Shown here: positions 12,201 to 64,000 of the stretch, one piece after another
Numbering within the stretch: the stretch's first letter is position 1
Layout of the letters: the number at the start of each line of letters is the position of its first letter
DNA from: Saccharina japonica
Taxonomy: Eukaryota; Sar; Phaeophyceae; Laminariales; Laminariaceae
Length of the DNA stretch: 64,000 bases
Reading direction: 5' to 3'
Assembly (NCBI GenBank): GCA_008828725.1
Contig: MEHQ01003705.1
Coordinates: forward strand, 372,001-436,000
The notes under the pieces: model-generated
Database searches by the model: none
The model's input: only the letters and a program-made list of their open reading frames with translations
Told to the model about the DNA's origin: nothing
Translations under genes and position numbers: made by a program

Positions 12201-13990
12201 TGCTAGATTAGAGAGCTGCTGTACAGAACAACTGGATGGATGTGGTCCGCCCTTGATATACATATATATAAATCTATATATCTTAGTTCGCTTATCACAT
12301 ATGCACATCCTTAGGTCTGCGGATATCTCCAGCCTCTGATCGCCTTTCCGCGCGATTTCTTCGCTGAGGCGTGCCCCCGCCTCGCCTGCAACCGCCGGCT
12401 TAGCTGATCCGCCCGCTCGGCGCCGTAGCGCGCGCGCGAGGCCTCGACGTCGAGATCTACGACGAGATCTACGAAAAATCGTGCCCTGTGAGCGTTTGGG
12501 CACATTGCCCACCGACAACGCCTATACCTTCGCGTGGTTTTTTCACGTACGTGTTCTCTGACCTCCGACCCGTGGGGGGGGTCGGCTTCCCGGCCGCCGT
12601 CAACATGGTGGAGGCCTGCGCGGGAGGCTGTGTGCTCAGATCTGAGACGCCCCGAGAACACATACATGCCACCCAGGCTTTGTCGAGAACTGCCATCAAT
12701 ATTTTTTTCGCCGAGAGAGAGCTCCTGCTGCTGTACGCATACGTGTACGTATGTATGTATGTAGTCTACAGCAAGTAGCACGTGTGATAAGAGACTAGCA
12801 GCTCATGCACTGTCAATGTTGTTGCGGAGCTCCTATGATTTGTACAGCAGCAGCTGTGATCGCACCTTTTTAGCGGACTACGCGCTGCATGCTGTTGAGG
12901 GTTTCAGCGTAAAAAAATGGCATTGGCAAACGGGGATGGGGAAACACGTTATTTGTCGTTTTTTACCGTTTTTGTTTTTTGTTCTCAGACGTATAGGAGG
13001 CGCGTAGATGTACACGTGCATCGGGTATATATCGACAACATGTATGTATCAGTACTACTACTGCTGTACAACAGTACCTACCACGAGCAGTGAGCATCAC
13101 AAGTATGTGGGTTGGATATGTATGACCACTATCAAAGATACACGCAGCATGTATCAGTTGATGTTGCTGTTGTCGCCGTTGTTCGCCTGTTTCGAAGTTC
13201 GAAGATGTGTACTCGTAGTAGGTGTGTAGGCCCACACCGTGTACAGCATACAATGCGCATGTGTCAGGCTTGTGACCAAGATACATACGAGCACACACGT
13301 AGATGAGTACAGCAGCAGCAGCAGTATCACATGTATTACGAGTACGGTTGCCACTCTCCGTGGGCAGTGTGCAGAGCGCTCTCAACTCTTGGCAGTACGT
13401 CTGATTTCCATCCTTCGACACAACGCTGCTGCTAACTAAAAACGTGTATAACTCTTGGCATTACGTCTGACCCCCGCCCCGTCCTTCGCTACAATGCTGC
13501 TAACGTTCCGGCATCACGCAAGGCTGCGACCGGCGGCCGTCCAGGCCGCCGGCGAAGCCCCTTGTATATATATATATATTGGAATGGTCAGGACTTAAAG
13601 CCTTGCCAACAGGATGGCGCTATATCGCATAACGCCCGAGTGGTTTGCGCGTCACCCGCTGGCTAGACTAGAGCGCTTGGCACAACGATTGCATGGGGTG
13701 AATGTTTGAATGGTTCGAACTCAGCGTTTCGAACAGGGTGACGCTCTATCGAGCAACGTATTCGCGCTCGCTCGACGCGGACAACCAAGACAACGTGCAA
13801 CCGTAGGTGGCGGCTGTAAGCATACTCTCGGGAGTTTTGCTTGGTGCGCGCGCCACCCATGCCATTGCTGGAGTGCAGCTCTTGTACACGCTGCATGAGT
13901 GACGACCATTCCTGTTTCTCCACGGTGGCGGCAGCTTGCGTACGTCATCACACCCATGTTACCAAGAAGGATATCTAATATACGTAGCTA

Positions 13991-14025
<35 letters not shown>

Positions 14026-16755
14026 GCAACAACCAGGCACACATCGGGCAGATCTATCTACAGATAGGTCATCTGCAGATAGATCATCTACAGATAGGTC
14101 ATCTACAGATACATCATCTACAGATAGATCATATACAGCTAGATCATCTACAGATAGATCATCTACAGATAGATCATATACAGATAGAGTATCTACAGAT
14201 AGATCATCTACAGATGGATCATCTAGATCCTACTAGCCTGCCGTTATGAGATAGTGTGCAGGATCTGTATAGTACAGATCCAACCCAGGAAACGTGTCCC
14301 ACTACCGTAGATCATGCCGGTTATATATATATACATATATACACATATACAGCTCCCACCCGGCAACATGAGCTGGGTCATACAGATCATACAGATCAGG
14401 AATCGAATTTTTCCCTGAAAGAGCTATCATACGTACAGATCATGAACTGCAGACAAAGGCATCAATTCAATCGATCATCTGTGCGAGCGAGGTGTGCAGC
14501 AACGCACACGCTCGCGTAACACCAGCTCAACCTAGTAGGTTACCTGACGGAGCTTTGAGGGCGACGTGCAGTGTGGGCCCCGCCTACAAAAAACGCCTAC
14601 TCTGAGCAATACTGAAACCCCCTGATGTTACGCCAACCTTGAGCATTGGCTATTTTTACCAGTTTGCCCCGAAACGTATGGAAGTTTTTTGGGATGTCAA
14701 CTACATGCCGCATAATGGCCGAAACTGGCTTTCAGATTTGGGCTCGACTGATGGGATTTAGCGTGGCTCTCGCCGATGAGCAGGATTTCTTATTCAAATG
14801 TTTTTTCAGCGTCCCGAACAAAAAGAGCCTCAGTTTCTTGCAGCAGTTTTCATGTGCTCGTGAGCTCATACCGTAAATACATATAGCCTCGATCTCACAG
14901 CTGTTTTTTTTTTTTTCTGTATAGCGCATACAACGTACTCAATTCGTGGCAAGCGTGCACTGCATGGTGTTGATGTACCCCGCCGCGTCACGTTTTCTGT
15001 ATCAATATCCCCGTTACTTTAGGCCTCCATATTTGTCGGGGGGGGGGGTTATTTTGTTTTATTATTCGTGTCAGGTTCGTACGGAATTCTGGGAGCGGCG
15101 CTCAGAAGCTAATTTTCGAAACGGAACGAAGTGAAACAAAAAAACAACAGTAACCCAACCCAACCGAATCCAACCACATCCAACCCAACCCAACTCCCCC
15201 CACCCCAACTCGACCCCCAAACCACACTACACCAAACCCAACCCCAACCACATTACACCAAACCAACCCCTACGAAACCAAACCAATCCGTTTAAAGTCA
15301 ACTCTGTCAAACTAACCACATCCCACGCCACCGCCCGCCTTGCTTGCTGCCTGGTCCGTCCGAATGGCCTACGTCATGGGCAGGTGCCCCGGGGCAAGAT
15401 CGAGAATAAGAAGAAAGAATACTCGGTAGGGCCCTACCTCCTATTCTTCTTCCTGTTCGTCATTCTGGGCTCAGGCCTGTTCCAAATCATAAAGGTGGGT
15501 AGCTGTTTTTTGCACCACGAGCCATGCCACGGCGCTCGTCGTGTCCAATGGTGATGTTTCCCCCCCTGGAGTCCCAGAAGGGGAAAATAGTAGAGGGTGC
15601 TGGCGCCTGCTCTCTATATAGGGGGCTGATGTGCGAACTCAGAACATCGGTCATGTACGTCGGCATTTGTATAGGGGGCATAGGGTGGAACTATGAAGGG
15701 CCTCTGATTGGCTTAAAAACGACAAAAAAAAGGTGAAAGTCAAGCAGAGTAGACAAAATCAGGTGTACCTGGGTTTCAAAGAGGCAAAAACAGGTACAAC
15801 GAGTTTTGGACCAATGGCAGGGCACGTGGAGTGGGTTTTATACTTGATTTTAAGTATGTACCTGTTTTTGGCCGCAAACGGACCAGGTATACCTTTTTTT
15901 GGCCGCTGCCCTTTTTTTGTGTGTTCGGTAAATAAATCTCAAACTCGCACTGTCTGTCGTAAGAGCGCTATAATACTACAGCAGTATAGCTCGGGTTTTT
16001 TTTGTTCCGACTATGAATTTTGAACTGCTAGGCACGCTTTTTACGGGAAAAGCTACTTGGAATTACGAAGTGTGGAATGCTTGTTTTTTCAAGTGATTAA
16101 GGGGTTGAGCCTTCGCCTTATTATACCGTAAAACGCGCAAAGATAACACACTCCCTGCGAGAGATTGTTCGAGCCGAATTTGCTCCAAAACAAGGTAAGG
16201 GTGCCGCACGCACAACGAAAAACGACAGTTTTGGATATAGATCTCGTCGGGGTCATTCCATGTTAGAGAGAGAGGCTCATCGGTCGGCGTCTGCTGCCCT
16301 CTTCTTCTCCGTTGTAAAGGGTGATTCCTCTCGGACAAAAAACAATGTCCGAGGGGTGTGTTTTATGTTGTCATCTGCCGTCAGGGCTGTTCATGGGTCA
16401 GGTCAAACGTCGCGGGTCGAGTCGGGTGGGGTCAGGGCAATCTGGCCGATCGCCTGAGATTTTGAAACCTTCCTGACCTGACCCGACCCGACCCGACCCG
16501 ACCCGACCCGACCCGACCCGACCCGACCCGACCCGGTGATACTTTGAAGAATTCCTAAACCCGACCCGCGGGTCGGGTCATGGCCCGCGTGAATAGCCCA
16601 GGATGTGGCGCCTGTTTTACGGTATATTGTTCTCTACCCTTCAGTCGATAGCCGGGACACCGAGTCCCACAGGGCATGCAACAAGGGAGGGCGTGGGCTG
16701 CCGTTCGCCCTCCTCAAAATCTCCACCGGCTGCAGCCTACTACAACCTCACGTGA
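9239..16755 (+). CDS. SERP1: RAMP4/SERP1-like ER membrane protein, three exons
   Basis: The exons are 9239-9304, 15384-15494 and 16645-16755. All junctions are phase 0 with GT-AG borders (tcg|gtgagt, cag|gtgcccc, aag|gtgggt, cag|tcgata). The 95-residue product starts MSSRKTRLASEKHLQNVTRR, followed by a second basic stretch ending KKKEYSVGP and then one hydrophobic segment (about residues 39-58) ending GSGLFQIIK. Basic N terminus, RRG, VGP and a C-terminal anchor with FQII are the hallmarks of the RAMP4 family, which sits at the Sec61 translocon and stabilises membrane proteins during ER stress. Family members usually end a few residues after FQII. Here exon 3 adds a 36-residue Ser/Pro/Gly-rich tail that would face the lumen in the usual tail-anchored topology. 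Exon 3 is the least certain part. Introns are about 6.1 and 1.15 kb for 288 coding bases. Confidence 0.88.
10025..10425. repeat. Tandem array of about 43-bp units (gtgtcgggtaccggta type)
   Basis: Eight or nine degenerate units carry gtgtcgggtaccggtat, ttgaggtcgtaccgaac and cttaccgaa. Similarity between neighbouring units is variable, so the array looks old. It lies in RAMP4-like intron 1. Confidence 0.85.
11001..11156. repeat. GC-rich long hairpin built of tcgcg motifs
   Basis: The left half has ggcactgtccgcg and cgcgacacgtcgcggcagcg. The right half carries their complements as cgctgccgcgacgtgtcgcg and cgcggacagtgcc. One extra block of about 25 bases in the left arm has no partner. The density of CG dinucleotides is much higher than in the surrounding intron. 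Confidence 0.8.
14054..14450 (+). repeat. Family F element with gatcatctacagata tandem core
   Basis: The core is a run of 14-15 bp units (cagatagatcatcta). It is followed by a conserved block with tgccgttatgagatagtgtg, caggatctgtatagtac, gaaacgtgtcccac and cccggcaacatgagc, and then a second short run of catacagat units. The same order recurs elsewhere in the window, so the element, tandem core included, has been dispersed as a unit. Confidence 0.8.
16384..16612. repeat. (CCCGA)n element with imperfect terminal inverted repeats
   Basis: A run of about a dozen cccga units (16478-16535) lies inside a segment that starts gggctgttcatgggtcagg and ends with catggcccgcgtgaatagcc, which is the approximate reverse complement of the start. 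It sits about 30 bases before the acceptor of RAMP4-like exon 3, so it occupies the branch-point region of that intron. Confidence 0.7.
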
Positions 16756-17316
16756 TTTGTTTGCAATCAGAACCCACGATGAACCCATAACCACATATGC
16801 CCGTGATTATATGGAAACGATATTTGGTTTTGATTTATATGTTCCCCCGGAGCAGTAAAACATTGTTGCACAACATCATTCGGCTCTTGTCGTCCGGGTG
16901 TTTTCGTGTTCGTTTTATTTGTTTTTGGCAGGCGGCGAAGGGCGGGGGGCCATTTAGCAGCTAAGACAGCAGGCGCGCACATCAACATGTGACGGCTGGC
17001 GATGTGTGTGTGTTTACGGCTGCGTTTCGCCCACACGATCAGTTTCAGGCAGGCAACTAACTCCCCACAGCTACGTACGGACTGCCTATGTAGCGCTACG
17101 TAGCTCTTCGTGGGCCTCGGTTATTCAGAACTGCTCTTGGAGTCGCGGGGGGAGCTTAGGGAGGGTGGGAAAAGGAGGAGGTGGGGAGGGGGTTCTACAT
17201 GATAGGAGGCAGCACATCGATCTACATGGTGTCGATAAATTTCTAGTGATAGGTGTGATTTGGAGCGAGTGGGTAGCACCTTGGCAAGCCCCGGGAGGCA
17301 TCCACCGCGCGGGCAT

Positions 17317-17318
<2 letters not shown>

Positions 17319-17354
<36 letters not shown>

Positions 17355-17389
17355 ACCAACAAGAGGGGGGGGGGGGGGGGGGGGGGGGG
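17319..17389. repeat. Poly-C (36) and poly-G (25) inverted pair
   Basis: An uninterrupted run of about 36 C is separated by ten bases (accaacaaga) from about 25 G. This can form a perfect hairpin, or G-quadruplex and i-motif structures. Run lengths may be inaccurate because such tracts are hard to sequence. Confidence 0.9.
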
Positions 17390-18084
17390 AAAATTTGACT
17401 TTTCTCGGAGCTTGGTCGTGTTTCTGTAGCCACGACCACCACCGGCTTTTGTATATCAAGGCGTATCTGCCAATTCCGAGACGTGGACGAAACTAAAACT
17501 CTAGAGTTTTCGTTGTTGTTTTACTTCGGACTAAAACTCTAGAGTTTTCGTTGTTTTACTATAAACTAAAACTCTAGAGTGTTTGTTGTTGTTTTACGTA
17601 AACAAAACCGCTAAAGTTTGTGTAGTTGTTTGTCATGGATGTCTGCTGTAGGGGGAGCTGTGCGGTGAGCGAAGAGCGCGGTCCGCAGCCTCACCGTGCC
17701 GTGCCCCTCGTCAGGGAAGTTCCTACCGTGTAACCGGGGCGGGGCCGGAGTTGGTTGCGCGCTTGTTTGCTTGTTTGCTTGCTGGTTTGCTTGTTTGCTC
17801 GCTCGCTTGCTGGCTTTCTTGCTCGCTTGTTCGCTTGCTTGCTCGCTTGCTGGCTTGCTGTGATGTTTCCGTTTCTAGCGCTCGGTACCCCTTTGTGCCT
17901 AGCTTTGACCAACACCGCAGTGAGAAACGGGCGTCTTTACCGTCTTCCAAAACAAATACCTCTGAAAACAGGTCCGCATTGGCAGACAGGGTTTCGGCAG
18001 TGGAAATGTAACCAGGGGTCCGTGCTTGAGGGGTGGGGGTGGGGGTACATAGGATGCGGCGGAAAATTGATCGTTGTTTAGCGC

Positions 18085-18270
18085 GCGGGGGGGGTGTGTC
18101 AATGCGTCGTTTTTTGCGGGCGGGGGGGGTGGATTCATTGTCGGTGCACGGGGCGGGGGGTGGGGCTGGCGCGGGGGGGGGGCGTACTCATTTGTTGCTT
18201 GCCGTAGTCATTTGACCATTGACCACGCATCCCTTTCGAGACGGAGCACCCCCGTGGGGGGGGGGGGTAG
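18085..18270 (+). repeat. Family B repeat (diverged relative of family A)
   Basis: The copy has a G-rich lead, gtactcatttg, tgccgtagtcatttgacc, attgaccacgcatcccttt and cgagacggagca, followed by a second G run. The word order matches family A (gtactt.. gccgtagtcgtatgacc .. cgcatccct .. gggacggagca) with a shorter middle. I therefore treat B as a subfamily of A. Confidence 0.75.
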
Positions 18271-19759
18271 ACGGCAATGCGATCCGACTGTAGTGACACT
18301 TGTATCGTTGCGTTCACACTACATAGCGTTCTGTTTCTTAAAACTGTTAAGTGCTGCTTCCATGGCCCCTCCCATTCAAGGTGGCGAAGCGGAATCAAGT
18401 CACATCCGATTGCCTTAAGCTGTTAACTGCTTCCATGGTGCCTCCCCCATTAAGGGTGATTACGCGGAATCAAGTCACATCCGATTGTCTAAATATTTGA
18501 GCTGTGTGTGTGTGTGTTTTTTTTTTTTCGAATGCGATGTTCGCGTTGGCTGTTCGCTGGCTTGTCTTGGCCTGCCGGGGAACCAGTCAGGAACCAGTCT
18601 GGAGTACGGGTGGGACGGTATATAGTCTTGGCATCCGATACCCAGTGTCGTGCCCCCATCCATTTGATCCCGGGTGAATAGTATTGGGCAGGCGTGGAGG
18701 AACGATCTATTTATCACCCCCGTGGTGCTTGTTTGTTTAAGTAGGCGTGCCCTTTTTCGGCGAGAAATATATATATCATACGAAGTACACGGGGGGCGTG
18801 TCAAAAAGGGCCGTTTTTTTTCCTACTATCAGGAGCAGTGTCGGCTGAATATTCGCGATGCTATTCTTTCCCTGGTCCAACAACGGGTATGCATCTAGTA
18901 AAGCTCTTCTCTGGAGCCCTCCCTGATGGGCTACGTGGGCGTATTTGTAGCAGCAGCGTCGTTCGCAGGCAGCTTAGCTCTGCAAGCGTGCTGTGTAGCA
19001 AATATTTACGAATGTATGTTTTGCCTTGTTTTGGAGGGGTGCGGTGGGGGGATTGGGGATTAGGATAGGGTATACACGGTACAGTACAGGACTCCTAGTG
19101 ATAAACGGGGGGGGGTGCGGGGCGAGGCTCGATTTCTCAATTGGGAACAGGTGTGTTCTGCGCCGATTTCATGGGAACAACACGCATCGGGATTTATCTA
19201 CTACTGTTTTCCCTGTAAACTTCACTCCGACCTTCTTGAAGTACGTACTCGTTTTTTTTTCTAGGCCCCGCTGTTGTGGTATGGCAAGTAGTGATGGGGC
19301 GAGTTGTTAACGGTGGGGATGTTCGAGGATCTCGCTCTACTGCTGTAGCTCTCCGGTGGTGGTACGTGCAGCATGGCAGAGGACGGTTGGAGGCAACACT
19401 ACAGTTTTGTGTTTTTCGTTTTGTGTTTTCGTTTTTTTTCACAATCAAACGATGTTCTGGTACCCAGATACTGTCACAAAAAAACAAAATGTCGCTTTTG
19501 AACCCTTTTTGAGGCCCGCGGGTGTAAAGACAAATGGAAGGAGGAGTAAGTGCAGGTTTATCTGTGAACCCGTAGCCAAACCAAATGCTAAACAACGCGC
19601 GGTGTGTATCTTGGAGCGTGCAGTAGTACTGCTGTATACTAGTATCATGCTATCATGCTGCGCGCATGTCGTGCAACTCCTTGCATCCCTGTTCGGAAAA
19701 AGTTGTATCCTGCCTAGCTTACTGCTTCATCTCATCAGCGACAACATACGAAAGAACAA

Positions 19760-20640
19760 AATGGTTTTATGTCGGCTACGCACACCTTGCAAAAAGTTAA
19801 CCAGGATTGTTTTCTATGTGACACCTTGCTAACGTGACTGCTTTACGTCCGCGTCATGGAGTGAGATGTATGGTCAAAAGGAACTGGCTACGCAGGTACT
19901 TGCAAGTTTTTGCTTCATGTCACATCATCGACAGCAAAGTAGCCTGCATGGAGTCCGATGTCTGATCAAAGTACCAACTATGAGGCGACGGCCGTAAATA
20001 ATTTAGGGTTTACTCTATCTCAGCTACGCAGACCTTGCTTTCTGATTCATCTCAGCGACTCCCATCAACAACGGCAATGTAGCTCTGCTCAAATACTATG
20101 AATAGCTAGGCATTCGCCGCTATAATATCTGCTTTTTTACTATCCCAACTACGCAGACCTTGAAGTTCTTCATGTTTCAGCGACTCCGATCAACAACAGC
20201 AATGTAGCCCTGACCAAAGTATACTAGCTACAAGGTTCCCCTCCGGGACGTGCCTGGGGGAGTGGCGCAAGGGCGAATCGAAAACCTACTATTAATATAA
20301 AAACAACAGCATGCGATATTGTATCATACGCATATCATATTGTATACCTGCCTAAGAAATCCACTTAGTTTTTGTGTGCTTCCTGTCTTATATTATGGGG
20401 GTCTGGGTTACGTACAATACAAAATAGGCATTTGCCGCTACAAGGTCCGTTTTTTTTTACCAGCTCAACTACGCGCACCTTGCCGGTACGTTCTGCTTTA
20501 TCTCAGCGACAGAAAAATATGTGGCCTGCGAATGGAGACCGATGTCTGATCTAAGTGAGTAAGTAGGCAACGCTTGCAGGTTTCTGCTTAGTTGTCGTCA
20601 AATACAGCGAATAAAGGCTAAGGGGCGTGTCAAGGAAGTC
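19760..20640. repeat. Degenerate tandem repeats with ctacgcagaccttgc
   Basis: At least five imperfect units carry ctacgcagaccttgc, cttcatctcagcgac and gtccgatgtctgatc with spacers of about 100-190 bp. Decay is strong. No reading frame is kept across units. Confidence 0.6.
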
Positions 20641-20665
20641 CGATGTCCGACAACAAAAGCGCGGG

Positions 20666-61751
<41,086 letters not shown>

Positions 61752-64000
61752 GGATGCGATTGTTCACCCATGAACAAACACTTGCGGTGAAGCGTATGCG
61801 ATAGGCTCGGCTGTAGGGGGGTGGTAAGAGGTACGACACGATGCTCAAGAAACGCAGGGTGTCATCAATTTTACTGCGATTTTACGAAGAAGCGCCGGAT
61901 ACCATCGGTTTTGCTTTGACTCTAGGAAGAGACGCCTGGTATCATCTATCTTGATGTGGCTCTTACCATAGACGCGTGCTACGATAGAGGAATATAAGTG
62001 TACCTTCTTTTTTTTTCGGCTGAAACGTTTCCTGAACGGTTCTTAGCCTAAGGTTACCTTAGCCTAAAAACAAATGTCGGACCTTTTTCATTCTTGTGTG
62101 TTGCAAAGTGCAATGCTGTTCATTGTCATTGTATACTTACTCGAGGCCATGGGAATGTTAATCGGGTCTTTTAACCCTTTTAGGACTGCAGTCCCCATTT
62201 TGGGGACAAACCACTCAAATTCTAAGTAATTTGTCCCCAAAACGGGACTCCAGTCCTGTAAGGGTTAATAGCACTTCTTTGTTTTCCCTCCAAAAAACAG
62301 TTTTTAGACTACTGCAGGTATAGAGCTGCTCAAGCGACCACCCTCAGAAGGCAAAACCTTATTAACATGGCCTATATGCAGGTGCACCTCTACCGCCGTA
62401 AGCATGCATGTCTACCAAGCACAGGAGGGGGTCCGGCGGGGGGGGGGGATGGCGTGTAGAGCAACTCCCCCCCCCCTACCCCCCCCTCGCGTAAAAAAGC
62501 CTATGATGCGCCTCTTCGTCTGTTTGTTTATTCGTGACTGTAGTTACTGTAGTAAGGAAAGAGACTATTGCTATTGTGTGCGCGAATGAATGTTCCGTCG
62601 GTTGGTGGTACGACTTGTCCACGCGGTTTATACCTTCAGCGAGCAGGAGAGGTGTGACGACGTCAAAACTCCGATCAGGCCCGAAGTTACCCCCCAGGCG
62701 TTGTTTTGGCCCGGCCACCACGTTACAGGCGATCGGACATGTCACCATTTTCATACCAACTGGAGATCCCTATTGCCTAAAGGTTTACTACCACCAGCGC
62801 AACTACCACCAGCCACGAGTAACGACTAAGCGTGGCAAGAAACGACTTGACCGGCTGCTGTACGAAGACGCATGCTGCGGTAGAGGTGCCCCATTTTTGC
62901 CTTTAGAGGGTGGTCACTTATTGAGGAGAGCTTTCTATGCCTCACGCCAAAACTGATTTTGGAGGCCAAACAAATCCCATGGCCAATCTATTAAAACAAA
63001 AAAACGAAAAATTGCAACACAAAAAACGAAACTCCGACGATTTTAGGTTGAGGAACCAAAAAAAGGTACATCAGAAACGTTTTCAGCCAAGTAACGGTAT
63101 ACCCCTATCGTACCCCGCGACAAAGGTAACCTCGCCAACCTTTTCAACTGGGCCTGTCTACGTCTCGACTTTCTTGTGGCAAAGGCTTTCAAACATCGGA
63201 CGTAGATATCAAGATCCTCATTTCATGATCTACAGCAGTAGATCGTTTGGGGCAGATATATGCAGTTATGGTTTGCACGATCTGCAAGAACATAAGTTGC
63301 ACATATACCGCTGTTTACAGGGCGGGGTCTGTTGTGACACCGGTGGGATCAGCAGGATTTTGGCTCTTGTGGAACATCTCGAAACCGTAAACATGCGAAG
63401 GATTGAGAGGATCTAGATCGTGAATGTGTCCAATGTGGTGAACGGTTTCGGTTGTGGCCTGTTCGATGTTGTGAACGGTTTCGTCGAGGTCTTTCGGATG
63501 TGTAAACGGTTCAGTCCTGGTCTGTTCGATAGTGTAAACGGTTTTGGTCGTGGTCTGGCCAGTGTCTGAACGGGTTTGTCGTGGTTTGGCCGATGTGTGC
63601 ACGGTTTTCACATTTTTCTCTTTAATGCTTTTCGCGCCTGGAAAAGTACGGAAAGTGCACAACACCTCGAAAACGGCAAACATAGGATTATATTGCAAGA
63701 TTATCTACTGTTGATCGTGATGTGTTACAACCGTTCAAACGGCAAAAAATACAGCATAATAGTACAATAACGGTCTAGATCGTGATCTGTTACAACAGCT
63801 CAAAACGGCAACTATGGGATAGTATTGTAAGGCGATCTTCTATAGATAATGATCTGTCACAACAGCCCAAAACGGCAAATGCCGGAAATATTATTAACTG
63901 ACCCACAATAGTGGACCGTGATCCAGGACACATTACGAGACGATCTAGATGGTCATCTGTCACACAACGGCTCAAAACGGCACCTATCATGTATGTTCTA
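61752..64000. other. Upstream region of the dynein gene
   Basis: No gene is recognised with confidence. The region holds a composite family C/D element (61972-62408), a second family C element (62866-63125), family F-like words near 63200-63270, and tandem arrays of about 45 bp (63425-63600) and about 85 bp (63690-64000) that run to the window edge. A GC-rich open stretch at 62634-62759 on the minus strand could be a further 5' exon. Confidence 0.5.
63690..64000. repeat. About 85-bp tandem array at the window edge
   Basis: Units contain gatcgtgatctgttacaac and agctcaaaacggcaa. At least four units are visible and the array continues beyond the window. Confidence 0.8.

Larger units (their letters stand above)
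9305..15383 (+). other. RAMP4-like intron 1, repeat-filled
   Basis: This intron holds a tandem array of about 43-bp units (10025-10425), family E remnants (10903-10995), a GC-rich hairpin (11001-11156), a family D fragment (11826-11880), an (AAC)n run (13991-14034), a family F element (14054-14450), a family G fragment near 14855-14912 and a CAACC-rich tract (15150-15300). A GC-rich island at 12330-12700 keeps open frames on both strands, but I recognise no protein in it. Confidence 0.6.
16756..20665. other. Space between convergent RAMP4-like and dynein genes
   Basis: No coding exon was recognised on either strand. Contents in order: a C36/G25 inverted homopolymer pair (17319-17389), three 45-bp units with actctagagt (17495-17600), a GCTT-rich run (17755-17865), a family B repeat (18085-18270), a duplicated block of about 70 bp at 18355-18485, and degenerate repeats from 19760 to 20640. 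I searched here for the dynein motif that should follow the last exon (YLE-KR-FPRF type) and did not see it. Confidence 0.55.

Noticed and set aside
62634-62759. Possible 5' dynein exon or separate gene piece
   Set aside because: The borders are plausible (ctccag, gaag|gtataa), but there is no recognisable protein and no frame support. It is noted only in the upstream region entry.

Overview
The window is nuclear DNA of a eukaryote with large introns and many short repeats. It carries parts or all of three protein-coding genes, and about nine tenths of it is intron and intergenic DNA. A plant/protist-type ascorbate peroxidase, an axonemal-type dynein heavy chain, long repeat-filled introns and dense trinucleotide repeats suggest a photosynthetic protist or alga with a flagellated stage. 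A brown alga or related stramenopile fits, but this is inference from gene content, not a proven identity. I found no bacterial gene, organellar gene, rRNA, functional tRNA, CRISPR array or autonomous transposon.

Layout. (1) 1-5966, + strand: the 3' part of an ascorbate peroxidase (APX) gene, in five exons that join in one frame; its N-terminal exons lie before the window. (2) 5967-9238: intergenic DNA with tandem repeats and a strong inverted repeat. (3) 9239-16755, + strand: a complete RAMP4/SERP1-like small ER membrane protein gene. Its three short exons encode 95 residues and are spread over 7.5 kb. (4) 16756-20665: gene-poor space between convergent genes. (5) 20666-61751, - strand: a dynein heavy chain gene of 24 proposed exons. 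Every junction was checked for splice sites and phase, and together the exons give one open frame of about 2041 residues. It covers the tail and most of the linker, then meets a TAG just before the segment that should lead to the AAA+ motor. (6) 61752-64000: upstream DNA with inverted-repeat elements and tandem arrays running off the window edge.

Repeats explain most of the rest. Family A/B (about 80-230 bp, G-rich at one end) has more than a dozen copies, several with the G-rich end against an exon boundary. Family C is a MITE of about 255-310 bp with terminal inverted repeats. Family D is a set of about 55-90 bp near-palindromes. Family E is a second MITE. Family F consists of elements built on 9-18 bp gatcata-type tandem units. 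There are three copies of a tRNA-derived SINE, families G to K of shorter dispersed repeats, and many microsatellites.

The three genes have no obvious joint function: hydrogen peroxide removal, ER translocon-associated stress function and axonemal motility. The most interesting points are the dynein gene that seems to end before its motor, the repeat family seated at splice sites in two unrelated genes, a dead copy of an APX exon inside the next intron, and a tandem array made of donor-site-like units beside a dynein exon.
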